A stretch of 18,330 bases of DNA from an uncultured Collinsella sp. (lineage in GTDB: Bacteria; Actinomycetota; Coriobacteriia; Coriobacteriales; Coriobacteriaceae), in NCBI GenBank assembly GCA_900539735.1, contig UQDE01000036.1, positions 1 through 18,330 on the forward strand, read 5' to 3'. Position numbers and translations under genes: made by a program. A model generated the notes under the pieces. It was not told the origin of the DNA, did no database searches, and worked only from the letters and a program-made list of their open reading frames with translations. Shown in pieces: positions 13,746 to 18,330 of this stretch; position 1 is the first letter of the stretch; each line of letters opens with the position of its first letter.

Positions 13746-14552
13746 CTACCAAACGCGTGCGATAGCGAGGCCATCAACGGCCGTGGCACCGGCGCGCTTG
13801 AGTTCCGCCGAAGCCGCTGCCATCGTCGCACCCGTGGTGATAACGTCATCGATAAGCAGCAGGCGGCGGCCGTGCACGTCCTCAACCGTCTCGTACATGC
13901 CTCGGGCACGCTCGCGGCGCTCCTCACGACCGAGTTCGCGCTGGTCGCCATGCCCGTACTTGACGAGGGCATCGAGCAGGGGAACACCCGACAGCTCGCA
14001 AAATGGGCGCGCAATAGCCTCCATATGATCAAAACCACGCCGCCGAAACGCTGCCGCCGTCGCAGGCACAAACACCACCGCATCCGCGCCGGACAGCACA
14101 CCTCCATAGCGATCGGGCGCTACGACCTGGGCATGCAGGGCGGTGTCGTAGAGCAGCTCCGCCAGATACGGAGCCAGACGTCGCTCGCCCGCATCCTTGT
14201 ACGCTTTAATGATGCGCGGCAGCGGATGCGCATAGACGGCGCACGCCAGGCAGCGGTCGAGCGCCTCCGCCATTGCCGAGGACGTGCCCTCGACCGAACA
14301 CTCAGTGCACAGCAAATCCCCAAACGGGGCGCCGCATCGGGTGCAGCTATGACGTGGGTCGATGAGCGTGAGCGCAGCCAGGCAGTCTTGGCAAATAAGC
14401 GCACCGGCGCGCTCGCAGCCGGCACATCGTGTTGGTGACAATGCCTCGAGCGCCTCGCGTGCCACCCGCTCGGCAAACGGTAGCAATTCGTCCGCAAACG
14501 GTAGGGCACCGGCACCCTGCAGACAGCTCAATATGTTCAGATGGCTCTTCAA
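13746..14552 (-). CDS. ComF family phosphoribosyltransferase-like protein
   Basis: 268-residue homologue of competence protein ComF, needed in transformable bacteria for DNA uptake or processing; its biochemical role in other bacteria is unclear. The N-terminus has four CxxC pairs (C43/C46, C54/C57, C70/C73, C82/C85), a double zinc-ribbon arrangement. The C-terminal half has VPATAAAFRRRGFDH and the PRPP-binding motif LLLIDDVITTGATM (231-244). The start is a TTG at 14552 with GGAGGG 7 nt upstream; that site lies inside a 12-bp hairpin (14556-14591). Residues 17-27 show a small duplication (LPFADEL-LPFAERV), encoded by CTACCGTTTGC repeated 21 bp apart. The orphan nuclease-fold gene follows 10 nt downstream, so the two are probably co-transcribed. 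Confidence 0.87.
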   Translation of the reverse strand: MKSHLNILSCLQGAGALPFADELLPFAERVAREALEALSPTRCAGCERAGALICQDCLAALTLIDPRHSCTRCGAPFGDLLCTECSVEGTSSAMAEALDRCLACAVYAHPLPRIIKAYKDAGERRLAPYLAELLYDTALHAQVVAPDRYGGVLSGADAVVFVPATAAAFRRRGFDHMEAIARPFCELSGVPLLDALVKYGHGDQRELGREERRERARGMYETVEDVHGRRLLLIDDVITTGATMAAASAELKRAGATAVDGLAIARVW

Positions 14553-14555
14553 GAC

Positions 14556-14591
14556 ACAACCCTCCCTACGTTCGGTCGCAGGGAGGGTTGT
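14556..14591 (-). terminator. 12-bp hairpin directly upstream of the comF start
   Basis: ACAACCCTCCCT (14556-14567) pairs perfectly with AGGGAGGGTTGT (14580-14591); the loop is 12 nt. On the minus strand the following sequence (GTCTTG) is only weakly T-rich. It could be the terminator of tmk-holB-ricT. However, its descending arm contains the GGAGGG ribosome site of comF, so it would also sequester that site. Confidence 0.6.
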
Positions 14592-14603
14592 TGATTCGGC
14601 GCT

Positions 14604-14609
14604 ATGATA
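14604..14609 (-). promoter_or_regulatory. Possible -10 box upstream of comF
   Basis: The minus strand reads GGGG-TATCAT-AGC. The same GGGGTATCAT core forms the tmk promoter -10 at 18211-18216. The -35 region is poor (GCCTTG at 17 bp), and a 6-bp hairpin CCCCGA/TCGGGG (14610-14626) fills the spacer. Confidence 0.35.
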
Positions 14610-14654
14610 CCCCGATGCGCTCGGGGCAAGGCGGGCTAAATCCGCTCGCGGGTG

Positions 14655-16355
14655 TTATTCGCCGGCGGGCGGTTGTGGTGCGGACGAAGACGGGGTCGAG
14701 CCCTCGCCACCATCCTGGCGCGGCTTGCGGGAACGGCGACGGCGACGGCGCTTTTGACCCTGGTCGGCCGAGCCCTCGCCACCGCGATCCTCGCGCGGCT
14801 CGCGCTCGTCACGAGCGGCGCCACGCGAAGCCTTGGCAGCCGCTCCCCCGCCATCTCCGGGACGACGGCGCGTGACCTTGACCTCGCCATCCGAGACCTG
14901 ATCGGCCACGGAGGGCACTGAGGGCTTCTGTTGCGCGCCCGAGGAATGGCGACGGCGCGGACGCGGCGCGCGCTCCTCCTCGCCACGCGACTTGCCGCCC
15001 TTGTCGGCAGGCGCATCGGAGGCCGAGGGACCCTTGGAAGCAGCACCAGCCTCGCGAGCAGCTGCGGCGCGGAAGGCGTCCTCGCGCTCCTCGCTCGACA
15101 GATGACGGCGGCGGCGACGTGTGGGATTCATGCCACCGCCGCGGTTTTGCTGCTGAGGCTGCTGAGCCTCGCGCTCGCGGGAAGCGTTCTTGCCTGCGGG
15201 AGCGGCCTCGCCGGCATCGCCCGAACCCGAGCGCTTGCGACGACGACGGCCACCGGCGGCCTCCTCGGCCTCGGGTGCCTCGACCTTACCACGGCCCTTT
15301 CCGCGGCCACGGCCCTCGCCCTGGCTCTGAGCAGCGCGAGCATCGGAATCGGCATCGCGACGGCGGCGCTTGGGCATCGTCGTCCCCGCCAGACGGTCGG
15401 CGCTCGACAGGCCATCGCCCACGTCGACGCCGTTCTCGCGGTCGAGCTCCATAAGCGCCAAGCGCATCTCGGGCGACTCGATACGCTCGAGCACATCGCG
15501 CGTCACGCAGTCGGGACGGCAGTTGCAGCCCTGCTCGGCGGCCTTCTTTTTGCAGCCCTCAGAGCAGGTCATGTCGGCCAGGTTGACCTTAAAGACTTTG
15601 CCGTTCTCCAAGCGCAGCACCAGCTGCTCACGCGGCGTGTCATATTCCTGGATGCGCGCCTTGCCGAGCGGCGTATCGATAAGCGTCTTCTTTTTGGGCG
15701 CGCGGCTCTTAAAGTCCTTGTACGCCTCGAACTCATAGCGCAGGCAGCACATCAGGCGGCCGCAGACGCCGCTGATCTTGGACGAGTTGAGCGGCAGGTC
15801 CTGCTCTTTTGCCATGCGGATCGAGACGGGCTCAAACTGTCCGCCAAAGCGCGTACAGCAGAGTTCCTGTCCGCACTGGGCATAGCCGCCCACCAGGCGG
15901 GTCTCGTCGCGCACGCCAATCTGGCGCATGTCGACGCGAATGTGCAGCGTCGAGGACAGGTCCTTGACGAGCTGGCGAAAATCGACGCGCTCCTCGGCCG
16001 CAAAGTAGAACACGGCCTTCTCGCCGCCAAACAGGTACTCGACGCCCGCCGGTTTCATCTCGAGGTCGAGCTCCTTGACCAGGCGGCGGAAGTCGACCAT
16101 GGCCTCGTCGCCCTGGATGGCCAGGTCATCGGCAAGCTGCAGGTCGATGTCGCTCGCCACGCGCAGCACGGGCTTGAGCGGCTGACCGATCTCGTCTTGC
16201 GGCACCTCGAAGGGATCGGCCGTGACCAGGCCGATCTCGGTTCCGCGCTCAGTGGAGCAAATGGCATAATCGGCCTCGAGGATATCCAGATCCTGCGGAT
16301 CGAACCACAGGTCGCGCGAGGCGTAGGTAAACTTAACGGGTACGACTAACGGCAT
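14655..16355 (-). CDS. ricT: PSP1 domain protein (RicT/YaaT-like) with long Arg-rich tail
   Basis: 566 residues against about 275 for B. subtilis RicT. The PSP1 core (about 1-260) has the family cysteines in YAQCGQELCCTRF (C161, C166, C167) and GVCGRLMCCLRYE (C198, C203, C204), which in RicT help bind iron-sulfur clusters in the RicT-RicA-RicF complex acting on RNase Y. A second cluster follows at C264, C268, C277, C279 and C283. From about residue 328 the protein is a low-complexity, Arg/Gly/Ala/Glu-rich tail with several RRRR blocks, ending KRRRRRRSRKPRQDGG, typical of disordered RNA-binding regions. The ATG overlaps the end of holB by 10 nt, with AGGAAGG 7 nt upstream. The neighbours tmk and holB match the usual yaaT context in Gram-positives. 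Confidence 0.9.
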   Translation of the reverse strand: MPLVVPVKFTYASRDLWFDPQDLDILEADYAICSTERGTEIGLVTADPFEVPQDEIGQPLKPVLRVASDIDLQLADDLAIQGDEAMVDFRRLVKELDLEMKPAGVEYLFGGEKAVFYFAAEERVDFRQLVKDLSSTLHIRVDMRQIGVRDETRLVGGYAQCGQELCCTRFGGQFEPVSIRMAKEQDLPLNSSKISGVCGRLMCCLRYEFEAYKDFKSRAPKKKTLIDTPLGKARIQEYDTPREQLVLRLENGKVFKVNLADMTCSEGCKKKAAEQGCNCRPDCVTRDVLERIESPEMRLALMELDRENGVDVGDGLSSADRLAGTTMPKRRRRDADSDARAAQSQGEGRGRGKGRGKVEAPEAEEAAGGRRRRKRSGSGDAGEAAPAGKNASREREAQQPQQQNRGGGMNPTRRRRRHLSSEEREDAFRAAAAREAGAASKGPSASDAPADKGGKSRGEEERAPRPRRRHSSGAQQKPSVPSVADQVSDGEVKVTRRRPGDGGGAAAKASRGAARDEREPREDRGGEGSADQGQKRRRRRRSRKPRQDGGEGSTPSSSAPQPPAGE

Positions 16356-17473
16356 TTCAGTGCCTTCCTGATATCGAACAGCATGACCTCGATGGCCAGC
16401 TGGGGAGTAACGTTTCTGGCGATGTTGCGCTCGGCGGTCGCGACTGCCTCGAGCGCCTGGGTGGCACCCGCAACATTGGTCGCGGCGGCAAGCCGACCGA
16501 TCGTGTCGCGCACGTCTTCGTTCACCACGTCGGCTGCCTCGTCCTGAAGCGTCAGCAGCACGTCGCGCATGAGCGTCCGCGCGCTCGCCAGCGCTTCCAT
16601 GATACCCGAACGCTCGCGCGCGTTGAGTTCGCGCTTGTTGCGGTCCTCAAGCTGCTTCAATGCTCCACGCGACAGGTAGTCGGCGTTTTGCTCGAGCACC
16701 TTTTCCTGTGTGGACTTGACCTCGGCGAGCGGCGCCTTAACGGCGACGATGAGTGACTTGGCGCGGCTGAGCACGTCGGCCTCGTCGGCGGCGATGAGCG
16801 AATCGATGGCGCGAACCATCTGACGGCGGGCGTCCTGGCGCTCGGCGCTCTTGAGGAACTCGATGCCACGCGTGGGGCTTCCCGCCACGGCGACGGCCAT
16901 GCGGCAACGCGCAGGGTCCTGACCGGTGGCGCGGCTCACGGCCTGCGCGGCGACGGCGGGCGATACCAGCCGAAACGGCACGCACTGGCAGCGGCTCACG
17001 ATGGTGGGCAACATCACGTCTGCCGAGGTGCCCAGCAGGATGAACATAACGCCCTCGGGCGGCTCCTCGAGTGTTTTGAGCAGTGCGTTGGCGGTGTTAG
17101 CGCGCAGCTGCTCGGCACGGTCGATGATGTAGACCTTGGCCTTGGCACGGATGGGCGCCAGAGGCACGTCGTCGAGCAGCTCGCGGGTCTGGGCAATGAG
17201 GTAGCCCGTGGCGCTCTCGGGCGTGTAATAGTGCACGTCGGGATGCGTGTGCCGCGCAACGCGCACGCAGCTGTCGCATGCGCCGCAGCCGTCCTGCTCG
17301 CACAGGAAGGCCTGGGCGAGCGCCCATGCGGCATCGAGCTTGCCGGCGCCGGGAGCGCCCAAAAACAGGTAGGCGTGCGATGCGCGGCCGCTGGCGACGG
17401 CGTTGGTCAAAAAGTCGCGCACGCGCTCTTGGGTGTCGAGCTTGGCCAGCAGGCTTGCCTGAGCGGGGGCCAC
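16346..17473 (-). CDS. holB: DNA polymerase III subunit delta'
   Basis: Clamp-loader subunit, about 375 residues. It has a RuvB/AAA-like N-terminus (SHAYLFLGAPGAGKLDAAWA) whose Walker A, GAPGAGK, is followed by Leu instead of Ser/Thr, in keeping with delta' not hydrolysing ATP. A zinc module follows (C58, C63, C66, C69 in CEQDGCGACDSC), then HPDVHYY, KVYIIDRAEQL, ANALLKTLEEPPEGVMFILL and the SRCQ sensor motif. I chose GTG at 17473 because AAGGAGG lies 9 nt upstream; a TTG at 17494 would overlap that site and the end of tmk. It starts 1 nt after the tmk stop and overlaps ricT by 10 nt, a tightly coupled operon. Confidence 0.92.
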   Translation of the reverse strand: MAPAQASLLAKLDTQERVRDFLTNAVASGRASHAYLFLGAPGAGKLDAAWALAQAFLCEQDGCGACDSCVRVARHTHPDVHYYTPESATGYLIAQTRELLDDVPLAPIRAKAKVYIIDRAEQLRANTANALLKTLEEPPEGVMFILLGTSADVMLPTIVSRCQCVPFRLVSPAVAAQAVSRATGQDPARCRMAVAVAGSPTRGIEFLKSAERQDARRQMVRAIDSLIAADEADVLSRAKSLIVAVKAPLAEVKSTQEKVLEQNADYLSRGALKQLEDRNKRELNARERSGIMEALASARTLMRDVLLTLQDEAADVVNEDVRDTIGRLAAATNVAGATQALEAVATAERNIARNVTPQLAIEVMLFDIRKALKCR

Positions 17474-17474
17474 G

Positions 17475-18158
17475 TTACTCGGCCTCCTTGGCAAGTGCGG
17501 CGGCGACGGCGTCTTGGGAAATGTCGAGGCCGTAGGCGCGAACCCGCTCGACCGTCTGCGCGAAGACTTCCTCGATGGACGCGGTCGCGTCGATGAGCTT
17601 TACGCGGTTTGGTTCCTCGGCGGCAATGGCGCAAAATCCCTGGTAGACGCGCTCTTGGAAGGCAATGCCCTTAGCCTCCATGCGATCTGCCGCACCACGG
17701 GCTGCCATGCGCAGCGCCGCCTGCTCGGGCGTGATGTGGTAGACGAGTGTGAGCGCCGGGTGCGTACCCGCGACGGCCAGGTTGTTGGCATCGCGCACCA
17801 TCTGACGATCGAGGCCGTCGGCAAACGCCTGATAGCAGGTCGTGGAATCGTAGAAGCGGTCGCACAGGACCACCTTGCCGGCCGCAAGGGCGGGCGCGAT
17901 AACCTCATGCACTAGCTGGGCACGGGCGGCCTCATACAGCAGCAACTCGCAGGTGTCGCCCATCGCCGTATTGGCAGGGTCGAGCAGCAGAGCACGGATC
18001 TTTTCGCTGATGGCGGTACCGCCCGGCTCGCGCAGGCTCACAACCTGGTAGCCAGCGAGCTCGAGCGCACGGGCAAGCAGGCGCGCCTGCGTAGATTTAC
18101 CGGCGCCATCGACACCCTCGAGCGTAATGAAGCTATGTTGAGCGGGCTCAAAAGCCAT
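17475..18158 (-). CDS. tmk: Thymidylate kinase
   Basis: Phosphorylates dTMP to dTDP for DNA synthesis. 227 residues, slightly longer than usual because of about 20 extra C-terminal residues. The P-loop is GVDGAGKST (15-23); the substrate and magnesium motif is CDRFYDSTTCYQAF, REPGGTAISEKIR carries the dTMP-binding Arg, and a LID segment follows AARGAADRMEAKG. The ATG has AGGAAGG about 10 nt upstream and a good promoter at 18211-18239. First gene of the tmk-holB-ricT operon in this window. Confidence 0.95.
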   Translation of the reverse strand: MAFEPAQHSFITLEGVDGAGKSTQARLLARALELAGYQVVSLREPGGTAISEKIRALLLDPANTAMGDTCELLLYEAARAQLVHEVIAPALAAGKVVLCDRFYDSTTCYQAFADGLDRQMVRDANNLAVAGTHPALTLVYHITPEQAALRMAARGAADRMEAKGIAFQERVYQGFCAIAAEEPNRVKLIDATASIEEVFAQTVERVRAYGLDISQDAVAAALAKEAE

Positions 18159-18210
18159 GGGCGCAGCCCCTTCCTACAAGGCGCGTAAATGCAGATATAT
18201 CAACCAAGCC

Positions 18211-18239
18211 ATGATACCCCAGTGCTCGGCGCGTCCCAA
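18211..18239 (-). promoter_or_regulatory. Promoter of the tmk-holB-ricT operon
   Basis: The minus strand has -35 TTGGGA (18234-18239), a 17-bp spacer and -10 TATCAT (18211-18216). The predicted start near 18204 gives a leader of about 45 nt. A perfect TTGACA lies further upstream (near 18290) but has no matching -10. Confidence 0.55.
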
Positions 18240-18242
18240 ATC

Positions 18243-18269
18243 CCACCTAGCCAATGGCTACTCAGGTGG
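18243..18269. repeat. Hairpin upstream of the tmk promoter
   Basis: Outer stem CCACC (18243-18247) with GGTGG (18265-18269) and inner stem TAGCC (18248-18252) with GGCTA (18256-18260). On the minus strand it is followed by GATTTGGG, so it may be a weak terminator of the gene beyond the window. The last 60 bp of the window show no recognisable gene. Confidence 0.4.
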
Positions 18270-18330
18270 CAGTTAGGTGTTCCTATAGTTTTGTCAACTG
18301 TCGGGGCTACTCCCGGTAGGGCACCCGGTC

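Noticed and set aside
13736..14107. Extended N-terminus of the nuclease-fold protein
   Set aside because: The extra ~124 residues are Arg/Cys/Ser-rich out-of-frame translation of comF, whose own frame has zinc and PRPP motifs.
14931..16349. 472-codon plus-strand frame opposite ricT
   Set aside because: Shadow frame caused by high GC and the Arg/Gly/Ala tail; low-complexity product without a domain.

Overview
The window looks like a stretch of chromosome from a Coriobacteriia actinomycete, most probably Collinsella or a close relative. This is inferred from the moderately high GC, TTG/GTG starts next to good Shine-Dalgarno sites, the tmk-holB-ricT order, a long Arg-rich tail on RicT, and an orphan restriction-endonuclease-fold protein of a type I associate with Coriobacteria. 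Every supported gene is on the minus strand, so the window reads right to left.

Right end (18158 to 14655): thymidylate kinase, DNA polymerase III delta' and a PSP1/RicT protein form a tight operon (1-nt gap, then 10-nt overlap) behind a good promoter. A ComF-type phosphoribosyltransferase follows, behind a 12-bp hairpin that touches its start. ComF is coupled to a 369-aa nuclease-fold protein of unknown role (12626-13735).

Middle (12625 to 8933): a non-coding block holds a 227-bp inverted-repeat element (two 52-bp arms) and nested GC-rich hairpins. Next come a strong -10 box and a ~325-nt hairpin-rich leader, then a solute-binding lipoprotein, the long-form ribosome hibernation factor Hpf and a DegV protein.

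A likely four-gene operon (8834 to 5515) encodes a beta-hydroxyacid dehydrogenase with a 53-residue His/Cys-rich tail, a small membrane protein, a HEAT-repeat protein and an isocitrate dehydrogenase. A membrane-anchored SurA-N-like protein follows.

Left end (4200 to 15): an N-acetylglucosamine locus with a GlcNAc PTS EIICB, a GntR/UTRA regulator and NagA. EIICB would import and phosphorylate GlcNAc, NagA deacetylates GlcNAc-6-P, and the GntR protein probably controls them. TGGT-N4-ACCA sites, with the half-site geometry of NagR/DasR operators, lie upstream of both the PTS gene and the regulator gene.

Most notable observations: (1) the PTS gene has no stop codon before its own intrinsic terminator, so terminated mRNA would be non-stop; (2) the inverted-repeat element beside the orphan nuclease-fold gene; (3) the structured leader of the lipoprotein gene; (4) the metal-binding-type tail on a dehydrogenase; (5) the reconstructed GlcNAc operators. 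No tRNA, rRNA, CRISPR array or transposase gene was seen.
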